Assembly: GCA_017416915.1 (NCBI GenBank)
Contig: JAFQAN010000019.1
Location: forward strand, 1-64,000
Direction of reading: 5' to 3'
Length of the DNA: 64,000 nucleotides
From: Alistipes sp.
GTDB taxonomy: Bacteria > Bacteroidota > Bacteroidia > Bacteroidales > Rikenellaceae
The notes below the pieces were generated by a model that was not told the origin of the DNA, searched no databases, and was given only the letters and a program-made list of their open reading frames with translations. The position numbers were made by a program, and so were the translations under genes. Shown here piece after piece: positions 41,801 to 51,000 of the stretch; position 1 is the first letter of the stretch, and each line of letters opens with the position of its first letter.

Positions 41801-41984
41801 CAACGTATCGTGGTTGGGTCAGTTGCGCCTCTACTTCTCGGTACAGAACCCCTTCACCTTCACCAAGTATGACGGTATGGACCCCGAGATTGGTTACGGT
41901 ATGGATAGCTGGGTATCGGGCGTAGATTTGGGTTACTATCCTCACCCGCGCACATATCTGGTAGGTCTTAACATCAAGTTCTAA
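38835..41984 (+). CDS. SusC-family TonB-dependent outer-membrane glycan transporter
   Basis: A 1049-residue outer-membrane receptor. A signal peptide (about 1-30, ending GASAQ) is followed by a CarboxypepD_reg-like beta-sandwich (about 33-115, REIRGKVTSKNTGDAIIGASVTVEG), a plug domain (about 125-235, with VVVVGYGVQKKK and GSSGPLYIVDGIPGD) and a 22-strand barrel ending in LVGLNIKF. With its SusD partner it imports oligosaccharides bound at the surface, using TonB energy. Context with GH5, GH31, GH95 and GH43 points to xyloglucan fragments. First gene of the operon with susD (20-base gap) and a glycan-binding lipoprotein. Confidence 0.96.
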   Translation: MERNFPKLSKVLLAVLLVAVSLISWEGASAQSREIRGKVTSKNTGDAIIGASVTVEGTTIGVSTGADGSYLIDVPASTTALTYSFLGYESEVVEIGSRTTIDVALAESSTEMDEVVVVGYGVQKKKLTTGANLNIKADDIMKRSTADPIRALQGQTPGMQITSTSGQPGESLKVTIRGLGTTGSSGPLYIVDGIPGDISKINPADIESIDVLKDAASAAIYGSQAANGVVLVTTKQGKEGTAQVYYDGYCGIQTVYRDAQMLNAEQYKVLMDESALNSGKAAHDWSLYDTADTDWVKQMFRKSAPTQNHTVGITGGGKTSVYAISFNYTDQQGLVGSKEKSRYESYKFRTNTEHRLYKDILKVGQHFTFVYGTQAGIGVGNQYNNTLRGAFNTSPLAPVYGDNLYDWGDEGGEWNDSSLSDKTWYNNDGNPYASMMLGRSETKSTNVMADVYAELTPVKGLTIRSTFGISYYGSRGHGISFPAKWNSYGTTPSLESDYYADVNQSQSNGISMSWINTATYETTFGDGHNFLAMVGSEWDTNEGEWMYGNNKIAVEQFKDFEHAWLNNGTSDNSYWGKPQGNVNDIDRTMSVFGRIGYNYKERYIVNVTLRGDASSKFAKGNRWGIFPSVSAGWVLTEEAWAKDSRWLDFFKIRGSWGQVGNKNISNYAYTAPISTNNHTYNFGTGLGSSAEVIGAIQERLANSDIRWETSEQLDFGFDARLFRDRFGIAFDWYRKTTRDWLIEAPIIATAGTGAPYINGGDVLNTGVELALNWSDNAGDFHYYIGVNGAYNKNTVGNIPNTDGIIHGQSNMLFDNAKEFYRAENGHSIGYWWGLETDGIFQNQQEIDEWKAAGNGILQGNVAPGDVRFVDQNHDGKINDDDKVDLGNGMPSFTYGFSLGFDWKGLDFNVTAYGAAGNKIVQSYRNHANAYANFTTAALDRWTGEGTSNRMPRVEDTASNWKEFSDLYLQDGSYLRISNITLGYDFATLTNVSWLGQLRLYFSVQNPFTFTKYDGMDPEIGYGMDSWVSGVDLGYYPHPRTYLVGLNIKF

Positions 41985-42004
41985 GCACTAAAATCGACAA
42001 CATT

Positions 42005-43738
42005 ATGAAAAAGACATTAAAATATATTTCGGTTGTTCTGCTGTCGGTGGTAGGCTTTTCGGCTTGCTCGCTTGACACCGAGTCGATGTCGAGTATCGAC
42101 TCGCAGACATATTACAAGACACAGGCAGACGCCGAGGCAGCTCTTGTAGGCTGCTACGACGGCTATCGTCGCACCGTGTCGGGTGGTGGTAACGCTGCTA
42201 TAACCTTCTCGTTCTTCGTTGCTTCGGAGATTCTTAGCGACGACTGCTTCGGTGGTACGGGTCATACCGACGGTATGAATCACCGCGCTCTTGACCGCTT
42301 CGACAGGTCTATCGAGCCCACTATGACCAACGACTATGAGGGTTTGTGGGAGCACTACTATCGTGCTATCTTCAACTGTAACTCACTGCTCGTGCAGCTC
42401 GACAACATTGCTTGGGAGGCAAGCTCGACATTCAATACCACAACCCCCGAGCAGACTCGTGCTGCCGTTGAGGCTGAGGCTCGCTTCTTGCGCGCTATCG
42501 AGTACTTCGACTTGGTGCGTATGTTCGGTCGAGTACCCCTTCTTACCACTCCTACCAAGGACATCGTGCCTCAGGCAGAGCCTAAGCAGACCTTCGAGCT
42601 TATCTTCAATGATTTGAAGTTCGCTATGGAGCACATCAAGTATCAGCCTACTGCCGCTTGGCACGCTCAGAATGATGGTCGTGCAACTAAGGAGGCTGCT
42701 GCTGCCATCCTTGCACGTGCCTACCTCTTCTACACGGGCTACTATGGCGAGGAGCACGAGGCTTGCACCAAGCAGGAGGCTATCGACGCTCTTAATATGG
42801 TTGTTACGGGTGGCTACTACGGTCTTGTTCAGGCTACTACCGACGCCGATGGCGAGGAGCAGAACGGCTTTAAGCGTCTGTGGCGTGCTGCCAGCGCAAC
42901 CGACAATGGCGATGGCAAGCTCAACAACCACGCATACGTAGGTCGTGCTTGCTCGGAGGCGGAGGTAAACGAGTATCTCTTCACTCAGAAGTTCAACCAC
43001 ACGCACGACTACAACGGCGTAAACACAGGTAACCAGTGGCTCGTGATGGTTGGTTTGCGTGATGTAACCAACGCTAAGGCTGTGCCTTATGGTCGCGGCT
43101 GGGGTGCTTGTACGGTAAATCCCGACGCTTTGACAATCTTCGAGGAGGGTGATGCACGTAAGAGTGCTACCATCATCGACATCGAGGGCGAGGGTCGTGG
43201 CGAGATTATCGACGACGCTATCCTTGCTGGTTGGAGAGAATATACGGGCTACAACTTGAAGAAGTATATACCGCTGGCATACAATGTCGATGGTACGGCT
43301 GTTCCCGAGGTTCAGGCAGAGTCTGAGTGGGAGGGTAACCACGACTTTATGATTTCGCAGTATCAGGACTACATCGTTGTACGCTATGCCGACGTATTGC
43401 TTATGCTCTCGGAGCTTACCGAGGATGCTCAGTATATGAATCAGGTGCGTAAGCGTGCTGGTTTGTCGGATGTTGCTTACTCTAAGGAGACTATCATCGA
43501 GGAGCGTCACCGTGAGTTTATGGGCGAGGGTATCCGCTATTGGGACTTGCTCCGTCAGGGTGTTGATTACGCTGCCGAGAAGATTGCAGGCGAGTGGACC
43601 GTTAAGTCGGGCGGTGTTGATGAAGTTGTTACCATTGACGCTGCAAACATCACCTCGAAGAGGGGTCTTTGCCCCATCCCCGAGAACCAGATTATCGCAT
43701 CGGGTGGTGTATATGAGCAGAACCCTGGCTGGAATTAG
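42005..43738 (+). CDS. SusD-family surface glycan-binding lipoprotein
   Basis: A 577-residue lipoprotein with lipobox GFSAC (C21) that caps its SusC barrel and binds the glycan at the cell surface. Typical features are an N-terminal SQTYYKTQADAEAALVGCYDGY, tetratricopeptide-type helices (AAVEAEARFLRAIEYFDLVRMFGRVPLL), VVRYADVLLMLSEL and a C-terminal RHREFMGEGIRYWDLLRQG with a final PIPENQI...NPGW. Length is usual for the family. It is translated 20 bases after susC. Confidence 0.95.
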   Translation: MKKTLKYISVVLLSVVGFSACSLDTESMSSIDSQTYYKTQADAEAALVGCYDGYRRTVSGGGNAAITFSFFVASEILSDDCFGGTGHTDGMNHRALDRFDRSIEPTMTNDYEGLWEHYYRAIFNCNSLLVQLDNIAWEASSTFNTTTPEQTRAAVEAEARFLRAIEYFDLVRMFGRVPLLTTPTKDIVPQAEPKQTFELIFNDLKFAMEHIKYQPTAAWHAQNDGRATKEAAAAILARAYLFYTGYYGEEHEACTKQEAIDALNMVVTGGYYGLVQATTDADGEEQNGFKRLWRAASATDNGDGKLNNHAYVGRACSEAEVNEYLFTQKFNHTHDYNGVNTGNQWLVMVGLRDVTNAKAVPYGRGWGACTVNPDALTIFEEGDARKSATIIDIEGEGRGEIIDDAILAGWREYTGYNLKKYIPLAYNVDGTAVPEVQAESEWEGNHDFMISQYQDYIVVRYADVLLMLSELTEDAQYMNQVRKRAGLSDVAYSKETIIEERHREFMGEGIRYWDLLRQGVDYAAEKIAGEWTVKSGGVDEVVTIDAANITSKRGLCPIPENQIIASGGVYEQNPGWN

Positions 43739-43774
43739 TCATTGATAGGTTATTAACCAAAACAATTATCAACT

Positions 43775-46078
43775 ATGAAAAAGTACATTAAACTGATAAT
43801 GGTCTCGATTATGGCTATGGCGGTTGCGGCTTGTACGCCTGACAGCCACGAGCTTGGCGAGGTTGACGTTACGGCGGAACAGCTTGTCAATGGCGTAGCG
43901 TTCAGCGTCGAGCAGGATGCCGAAGACCCCAATACTATCTACCTCAAAAACCTTATGACGGGTTATACACCCCTCTGGGAGCATCCGCAGGGTCGCTCAC
44001 AGGCAAACGAGGTAACCCTCAAAATCCCCTTCAAGGGCGATTATACCGTTAAGTTCGGCGTTATGACCCGCGGTGGTTATGTCTATGGCGAGCCCTACAC
44101 CTTTACGCTCACTACCGACAACCTCGCATACGTCGATGACCCGCTCTGGAACACCCTTTCGGGCGGTCCTGGCAACGAGAAGACGTGGGTACTCGACATC
44201 AATGCCGAGGGCGTATGTAAGTACTTCGTAGGTCCTTTGTACTTCTACGGTACGGACGATACGTACGACGTTGTTACCAACGGCAATGCCGCTATCGACT
44301 ACAACGGCGACGGTACTATCGACTCTTGGAGCTGGGCTGCCGATTGGGCAGGTAACGGCTCGTGGATGTTCGGCTCGACAGGTGCTATGGACTACGGTAC
44401 TATGACTTTCGACTTGAAGGATGGCGCACACGTTATCGTCGAGAATCTCGCTTCGGGTGAGACTTTCAATGGTAGCTATATGCTTGACGTAGAGAACTAT
44501 ACTCTTACGCTTTCGGATGCCGAGTTGTTGCACGACCCGGGTCGCGATGCTATCGTTACCAAGTGGGGCGACTGCCGTGTGCTGTCGCTTACCGAGAACG
44601 CTATGCAGCTTGGCGTTATCCGCGATAACGACCCCAGCGAGGGTCCCTGCTTGTTGGTTTACAACTTCATCTCGAAGGAGTATGCCGATAATTGGACTCC
44701 TGCTGCTCCCTCGGAGCCCGCAGAGCCCGAGTTGCCCGAAGGCTGGCAGCAGACCGTAGGTCAGATTTCGCAGACCGCCATCAAGTGGACTATTGATGCG
44801 AATCTGCCTCTCGATTGGTTCTCGCCCGCAGGTGCTTCTCTGAATAACTGGACATCGGGTACTGAGTATCCCGATTGGTTGGGCGTATTGGATGCTTCGT
44901 TGTACGAGGGCTTCTCGCTCACGTTGGATAGCGCCGATAACAGCTATACGGCAGTTGGTGTCGATGGCGTTGAGACTACTGGTACGTTTACTCTCGACCA
45001 GAAGGGTATCTATACCTTCGATAACGGTCTTCCTACCTTCGCTTTGGTAGGCTGGGCTACGTTTGCTGCGGATGCCGACAATCAGCTCCGTATCCTCGCG
45101 ATTAATACCAACAAGGCGGGCATTATCTCGGATATGTGGGTAGGTGCCAAGGCATTGAACGAGGATGGCTCTATTAAGGAGTATATGGGTTATCACCTCA
45201 TCGCCAACGTAGGTGCAGGCGGTGGCGTTGTTGAGCCCGAGCCTGCTGGCTACTCTACATCTATCTATTTCACCAACTCGGGTTGGTGGCCTTCGGGCAA
45301 TGGCGAGGCTATCACCGTTACGGGCGATGGCTCATACACCTGCTCATTCTCGGCAGGTGGCACAGCTACCAACGACGTTATGGTATTCTGCGTCGATATG
45401 GTAGGCTTGCGCCAGGACTACCCCTTGGCATCGGCTAAGGTTACCGCTATTCGTGCCGACGGCGTTGCTATCGACTTCGACCCCGCCAAGATTGCCTATG
45501 GCGATTTGGAGAATAACGGCAACCTGCGTATCGAGATTGCCAATACTTGGGGCTTAACGGCAGGTAACTACGCTATTGCCGAGAGCACCAGCTTCTCGGA
45601 TACTATCGAGGTGGACTTCGAGGTATCGTTCGAGGGCGCGTATAAGGGTCAGGTGATGCTTACCAACGATGGTTGGTGGCCTGGCTACTCGGGTGTCGAT
45701 AACGTAGGTATGAGTGGTCCGGGTATCTATAAGTTCTATACGGATATGACCTCGGCAGGTGCTGCTATCAGCGTGCCTATGATTTTCTGCTTCGACCTGT
45801 TGGCATACCCCGACGCTACTACGGCTGTTGCTGGCGTACGCTCGATTAAGGCTACCTACGAGGATGAGACCTCGGCAGAGCTTACCATCAAGCCCGAGAA
45901 CCTTAACTATGGTGACTTGGAGCAGAAGGGTAACCTGCGTTGGGACTTCTTCAACATTTACAGCCCCACGGGTAATGGTGTAACATCTGCTCCTTATGAC
46001 TACTCGCTTTCGGTTATCGACGGTGCGGAGTTCGCAGCAGGTGTAGTAGGTTTGGAGTTTGTGCTTACGATAGAGTAA
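43775..46078 (+). CDS. SusE/SusF-type surface glycan-binding lipoprotein
   Basis: A 767-residue lipoprotein with lipobox AVAAC (C20). Its place directly after susC and susD and its multidomain beta-sandwich look mark it as a surface glycan-binding protein. Two related domains form the C-terminus (about 495-610 and 620-767). Each has a WWP motif (FTNSGWWPSGNGE; LTNDGWWPGYSG), a MVFCVD or MIFCFD strand and IAYGDLENNGNLR or LNYGDLEQKGNLR. Exposed tryptophans of this kind often bind glycan. The N-terminal 330 residues contain different domains and a Pro/Glu hinge (PSEPAEPELPEG). Ligand inferred from context to be xyloglucan. Confidence 0.8.
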   Translation: MKKYIKLIMVSIMAMAVAACTPDSHELGEVDVTAEQLVNGVAFSVEQDAEDPNTIYLKNLMTGYTPLWEHPQGRSQANEVTLKIPFKGDYTVKFGVMTRGGYVYGEPYTFTLTTDNLAYVDDPLWNTLSGGPGNEKTWVLDINAEGVCKYFVGPLYFYGTDDTYDVVTNGNAAIDYNGDGTIDSWSWAADWAGNGSWMFGSTGAMDYGTMTFDLKDGAHVIVENLASGETFNGSYMLDVENYTLTLSDAELLHDPGRDAIVTKWGDCRVLSLTENAMQLGVIRDNDPSEGPCLLVYNFISKEYADNWTPAAPSEPAEPELPEGWQQTVGQISQTAIKWTIDANLPLDWFSPAGASLNNWTSGTEYPDWLGVLDASLYEGFSLTLDSADNSYTAVGVDGVETTGTFTLDQKGIYTFDNGLPTFALVGWATFAADADNQLRILAINTNKAGIISDMWVGAKALNEDGSIKEYMGYHLIANVGAGGGVVEPEPAGYSTSIYFTNSGWWPSGNGEAITVTGDGSYTCSFSAGGTATNDVMVFCVDMVGLRQDYPLASAKVTAIRADGVAIDFDPAKIAYGDLENNGNLRIEIANTWGLTAGNYAIAESTSFSDTIEVDFEVSFEGAYKGQVMLTNDGWWPGYSGVDNVGMSGPGIYKFYTDMTSAGAAISVPMIFCFDLLAYPDATTAVAGVRSIKATYEDETSAELTIKPENLNYGDLEQKGNLRWDFFNIYSPTGNGVTSAPYDYSLSVIDGAEFAAGVVGLEFVLTIE

Positions 46079-46115
46079 TTTGTTGAATTTGTTGAGATAA
46101 GGGCGCATCTGCGTC

Positions 46116-46186
46116 GCATCCCCAAAAGAAAAGCCCCTCGGGCTGTACGCTTGGGTACTATCCCGAGGAGCTCTCTTTTGCGATGC
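46116..46186. repeat. Intergenic hairpin repeat, copy 3
   Basis: Preceded by GATAAGGGCGCATCTGCG. GCATC pairs with GATGC, CAAAAG with CTTTTG, and CCTCGGG with CCCGAGG around a loop with CTGTACGCTTGGGTACTATC. Relative to copy 2 both stems differ but keep pairing, while the loop and CAAAAG blocks are conserved. Confidence 0.75.
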
Positions 46187-46252
46187 AACACATCTACGGT
46201 CCCCTCTTTCAACAAACTTTGTTGCGATAAGCAAGCTTCGGCTTCCGCTAAC

Positions 46253-46307
46253 GAATAGATGTTGGTAATGGGCAGTATCACTTGGTACGCCCATCGCCGA
46301 CAAATTC
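46253..46307. repeat. Intergenic hairpin repeat, copy 4 (diverged, inverted loop)
   Basis: TGTTGG pairs with CCGACA and ATGGGC with GCCCAT around AGTATCACTTGGTAC. The loop read on the opposite strand (GTACCAAGTGATACT) resembles the loops of copies 2 and 3. It is preceded by GTTGCGATAAGC, similar to the block ahead of the other copies. A 15-base palindrome CAACAAACTTTGTTG lies at 46210-46224 between copies 3 and 4. Confidence 0.55.
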
Positions 46308-46325
46308 GCCTACTTTTATAGATGA

Positions 46326-46353
46326 AAATTCCTGCCCCGAGGGGTGGGAATTC
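46326..46353 (+). terminator. Hairpin between the binding-protein and GH5 genes
   Basis: AATTCC pairs with GGAATT and CCCC with GGGG, followed by CTCTTAAATTG. It may end the susC-susD-binding-protein transcript. No promoter was recognised in the 25 bases left before the GH5 ATG, so read-through is likely. Confidence 0.5.
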
Positions 46354-46378
46354 TCTTAAATTGTTGTAACTTTACGCT

Positions 46379-47977
46379 ATGAAACTAAAAAATCTGATTT
46401 ACCAACTTTCGCACCTACTCCTTGTTGCGATACTCCTCGTGGGAGCGAGCGCGTGTGGTGATGAGCCGACACCTCCTACCCAACAGCCCGAAGCACCTAC
46501 ATTGAGCGTCTCGCCTACGCTTATTGAGGCGGGCGTCGAGGGTAACTTGGAGGGTTTTGCGGTAACTATCACCACCACCTCTACCTCGTGGTGTATAACC
46601 TCTGACGAGGTTGCCGACTGGGCGTATGCCAACATTACAACGGGTCTTAAAGGCTCGAAGAGCGTGCGCATCATCGTCAAGCAGAACGAGGGCGAGGCAC
46701 GCGAGACATCGCTCACGGTAACGGCACCCAACTGCACCGACGTAAAGATTACGGTGCGTCAGGCGGGTGTTGTTGTAGAGCCTCCCGTTGATGAGGGCAG
46801 TTTCTACGGCGGCGAACTATCAATCCCTGCCGACAGCTCCGAGATGGGCGATACTGCGGCTATTGACATCATCGCCGATATGGGCTTGGCGTGGAACTTG
46901 GGCAACACGTTGGAGTGCCCAGGCAACGAGTATGCGTGGGGCAATGTTCACACCACCAAGGAGATTATCGACGCCGTGGCGGCTATGGGCTTCAAGACCG
47001 TGCGCCTGCCTATCGCGTGGGGTCAGTACTACGATGGCGAGTATGGCGACTACCACATCAGCACGGAGTGGTTAGACCGTGTGCAGGAGATTGTCGATTG
47101 GTGCTTGGAGAACGATATGTACGTTATGATTAACGAGCATTGGGATAACGACAAGCTCAACCAGCTCAAAGCCTCGGAGCGTGAGCAGCTAAATGCCGAG
47201 TTCGCCGTAATGTGGCGACGCATAGCCATACGCTTCCGCGACTACGACTACCGCCTGATATTTGCTGGTACGAACGAGGTTAGCGACTCGGAGCTTACCA
47301 AGAACGGTGGCGACGGTTATCAAGACGAGGCGTTCGAGTCGCAGAATATGCTGCTCGAAACCTTCGTGCGCACGGTGCGCGAGACGGGTGGTCGCAATGC
47401 CTACCGCTACCTCGCCGTGCAGGCGTTCAACACCAATATAGACCTGTTGCACCGCTTGCAGCTTCCCGAAGATACGGTCGAGGGTCGTATGATGCTCGAA
47501 TGTCACTACTACACGCCCTATCCCTTCTGCCTTATGGAGAAGTACGAGACGTGGTTGGGCGACCAGCGATATATGTTCCTCTGGGATAAGTATCTGCCCG
47601 AGGATATGCAGAGCAACACCTTCTACACCCGTGAGCAGACGCTGCGCGACATCAAGAAGTTTGGCGACTACTGCAAGGAGCACAACGTGGGAGGTCTGTT
47701 GGGCGAGTTCGCGGCAACGTCGCGTGTGTCAATGTCGCGCGATGCGGGCTATCTCAACGAGTGGCACGAGTCTCGCGCTTGGTGGCACTACACCGTGGTA
47801 GAGCAGTGCTTGGAGCACAACATCTGCCCTATGTTGTGGGACAATGGCGACGCCAAATCAAAGGATGTTGATGGCGGCGGCTGGATAAACCGCAACCGCA
47901 AGGAGTTTGTATATAGCTCGGTGCTTAACGCTATGCTCGATGCTATGGAAGGTAAACCCTTCGAGTATCGCGAATAA
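46379..47977 (+). CDS. GH5 endoglucanase with BACON domain, lipoprotein
   Basis: A 532-residue lipoprotein with lipobox GASAC (C26). A BACON beta-sandwich (about 40-130, TLSVSPTLIEAGVEG; SWCITSDEVADWAYAN) precedes the catalytic barrel (about 155-525). The barrel shows LAWNLGNTLECPG, VRLPIAWGQYY, VMINEHWDND, the acid/base E300 in AGTNEVSD and the nucleophile E443 in LLGEFAAT. The pattern fits subfamily 4 of GH5, which includes the BACON-bearing endo-xyloglucanase of Bacteroides ovatus. Likely surface-anchored and making the first cuts in the xyloglucan backbone. Its own terminator follows. Confidence 0.88.
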   Translation: MKLKNLIYQLSHLLLVAILLVGASACGDEPTPPTQQPEAPTLSVSPTLIEAGVEGNLEGFAVTITTTSTSWCITSDEVADWAYANITTGLKGSKSVRIIVKQNEGEARETSLTVTAPNCTDVKITVRQAGVVVEPPVDEGSFYGGELSIPADSSEMGDTAAIDIIADMGLAWNLGNTLECPGNEYAWGNVHTTKEIIDAVAAMGFKTVRLPIAWGQYYDGEYGDYHISTEWLDRVQEIVDWCLENDMYVMINEHWDNDKLNQLKASEREQLNAEFAVMWRRIAIRFRDYDYRLIFAGTNEVSDSELTKNGGDGYQDEAFESQNMLLETFVRTVRETGGRNAYRYLAVQAFNTNIDLLHRLQLPEDTVEGRMMLECHYYTPYPFCLMEKYETWLGDQRYMFLWDKYLPEDMQSNTFYTREQTLRDIKKFGDYCKEHNVGGLLGEFAATSRVSMSRDAGYLNEWHESRAWWHYTVVEQCLEHNICPMLWDNGDAKSKDVDGGGWINRNRKEFVYSSVLNAMLDAMEGKPFEYRE

Positions 47978-47984
47978 CTTCGCT

Positions 47985-48040
47985 GTGGGCGAATAATGGG
48001 GGCTTTTCGGTGCCGCTCGATTATTCGCCCACTTTTATTT
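47985..48040 (+). terminator. Terminator after the GH5 gene
   Basis: GTGGGCGAATAAT and ATTATTCGCCCAC form a perfect 13-bp stem with a 22-base loop, followed by TTTTATTTTTA. It separates GH5 from the regulator gene. Confidence 0.85.
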
Positions 48041-48078
48041 TTATAGAACCTTAACAACTTTTACAAACCTACTACGTT

Positions 48079-51000
48079 ATGCGCACACTTCGCCTACGTC
48101 GATTTTTTGTCGCTATCGCACTATCCATCTATACGTTATGCGCCTCGGCAGCAGCACCTGCGGAGGAGTATATGTTTGACCACGTGGTGACGACCAACGC
48201 CTCGATAAACTGCATCTTCTCGGATGCCGACGGCGTGGTATGGCTCGGCACACGCAGCGGTCTTATGCGATATATGGGCAGCGTGGCAGGTGTCGGCGAA
48301 AGATACTACGTGGGCGAGCCTGTGGACGACATACAGCAGGATGCCGACGGCGTGCTGTGGCTCAACCTGCACTCGCGCTACGAGGCGTACGACCCACGCT
48401 TGGGCAAGAGCGTCGAAAATCGCCTGTCGAAGGAGCTGTCGGTGTTGAAACTCGCCATTGACCGCTCGGGTGCTATGTGGTGGATTGTCGAGGATGAACT
48501 ATGGTTCGAGATGCCCACAACACGCAAACATACCCTTGTGGCAGATGGTGTTGATACGGGAAATATTTATGACCTTGCGTGCGACGACCGCAAACTATAC
48601 CTTCTCTATCGTGACGGCAGACTCGACCGCTACGAGTACGACACGGCGGGACGCATCGTGCGCCTTTCGTCTATCGCACCCCCTGTCGGCGCCTCCGACG
48701 ACACCTTCCGTATGATGTTCATCGACTCGAAGCACGGCGTATGGCTCTCGCAGGGATATAGCGGCGTGTGGTATATGCCCGATGCCCAAGGTCTCTACAC
48801 GCACTTCTCGGCAGAAAGCACCGAAAATCGCATCCTCCCTGGTCCTGTGTATAGCATTGTTGAGGATGGCAATGGCGCAATATGGATTGCCTCGGACCAC
48901 GGCGGCATATCGATATACCGTCCCGACGAGGGTCTTGTATATCTCAGCCACGACCCGATGGACAACAACACCATTGTCAGCGACAACGTAACGTCGCTAA
49001 GCCGCGACAACGACGGCAATATATGGGTGGGCTACAATAAACGCGGTGCATCACTCTGGCGCGCAGGACGTAAGGCATACTCGATAAACCACCTCAAAAC
49101 GCTACGTGAGCGCAACATCCCCGACGACATCAACGTTACGATGGAGACTCCCGACGGCACTTTATGGTTTGGTACCGATGGCAACGGTCTCTACTCGCTT
49201 AATCCCGAAACGGGCGAGGAGCACTGTTTTGCGACACACAATAGCGATATTAGTAGCGATGTTATTACCTCGATGTACTACGACTCGCGCGGACGTATGT
49301 GGGTTGGCACCTACTACGGTGGTATGACACTCTACGACGGACACAGCCTCAGAATATTTCGCCACGACGACAGCAACAGCCGCTCGTTGGCGCACAACGA
49401 CGTGTGGAGTATCGTGGAGGATGAGCGTGGGCGCATTTGGATAGGTACGCTTGGTGGCGGTGTGGACCTCTACGACGAGGCAACCGACAGCTTTATACAC
49501 TACAACAGCACCACGACGCTCTCGAACGACTATGTGCTGCAACTCGACATCCACGATGCGACGCTCTATGTTGCCACGGCACACGGTCTTACGGTCTATG
49601 ATATTTCGGGCGATGAGGCGAAGCTGCGCGATACGCTCTACTTTGACGGCTCGCTCATAGGTGTTACTGTCGATAAGTTCGGCTTGGTGTGGCTCAACTG
49701 TATGTCGTCGGTGGTTATGTATGACCCCTCGACGGGCGAGCGACACCTCTTCGATAACTTTGGCGAGTACGAGGTACTCGGTCTTATCGAGGGAAAAGAT
49801 GGCGATGTGTGGTGTGTTACGGATGTCGCGCTGCACGCCCTTCGTGTGGATAGTCGAGGTGCTGATAACCGTTACACCTTCCACACCGACAGCTATCGCT
49901 TCTCGGAGGTTGGTGGCTTGCAGTTCAACGAGCGCTCGATGTGCCGCACCTTGGCGGGCGACTTAATCATTGGCAGCTTCGACGGCTATGTGCGTGTGGC
50001 GTCATCGTTCCACGCCGAATGCGACTGCTTCTCGGCGCGCCTATGCTTTACGGACCTTGCGATAAACAATCAGCCTATCGAGGTGGGCGAGCGCTACGAC
50101 GGACACCTTATCCTCGACCGCGCTATGGAATATACCTCGCGCTTGGATTTGCGCTACGACGAGAATGTCATCACGCTAAACTACGCCTGCTTGGACTACT
50201 CGTCGTCGTTTGGCTACGAGCTCTTCTACCGCGTTGTGGGTATGTCGGATAAGTGGCTGCCGCTGACCGATAACTCGAATAGTTTGACCCTCTATAACCT
50301 CGACCCGGGTAAGTATCGCCTCGAATTGGCTATGGCGACAGGTCACGGCGAACAAATCGAGTCGCGTTGCTCACTCGAAATCGTCGTGCGTCCGCCGTGG
50401 TGGCTGTCGAAGGGTGCTGTGGTGTGCTATATTCTGTTCTCGATACTTGCTGTGGTGGTGATAGTTATGATTGTGCGTCGCACGATGCGTCGCCGCTTCG
50501 AGCAGCGACAGAAGAGTATCGCCGAGCAGCATCGCAGCTATGTCGAGCAGATGAAGATGCAGTTCTTTACCAACGTAAGCCACGACTTCCGCACGCCGCT
50601 GACGCTCATCATATCGCCCTTGGAGGAGATGTTGCGCAACAACGCAGCACGTGACGACGAGTCGATAAATACGATATATCGCAACGCTCGACGTCTGCTC
50701 ACACTCGTAAATCAGCTTTTGGACCTTCGCAAGTTGGATGCCTACGGTATGAAACTTAACCTCTCGCACGGCGATATCGCCAATACGGTGGTCGATACCA
50801 CGGAGGCGTTCCGCCTGCTATCGAAAAATAGTAATGTCGGGCTGAGCGTGGTGGGATGTAGCGTGCCTCTGCCGATGGACTTCGACCGCGACAAGGTTGT
50901 CAAGATACTTACCAACCTGCTCTCCAACGCCTTTAAGTTTACGCCCGAGGGCGGAGAAATTGTCGTGAGTGTCGAGCGCACCGCTACGAATCGTGTTACC

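Noticed and set aside
43997-45196. Long open frame antisense to the glycan-binding lipoprotein
   Set aside because: It lies wholly opposite a gene with clear signal peptide and repeated domains; composition follows from codon bias of that gene. The same holds for 42383-43510, 20411-21280 and 17927-18916 (minus).
46210-46224. Palindrome CAACAAACTTTGTTG as a further regulator site
   Set aside because: It shares CAACAAAC with the predicted operator but lacks the CGATACCCC half, and no promoter box follows at a fitting distance.
46368-46374. TAACTTTA as a -7 box for the GH5 gene
   Set aside because: The last base departs from the consensus and it would leave almost no leader before the ATG.
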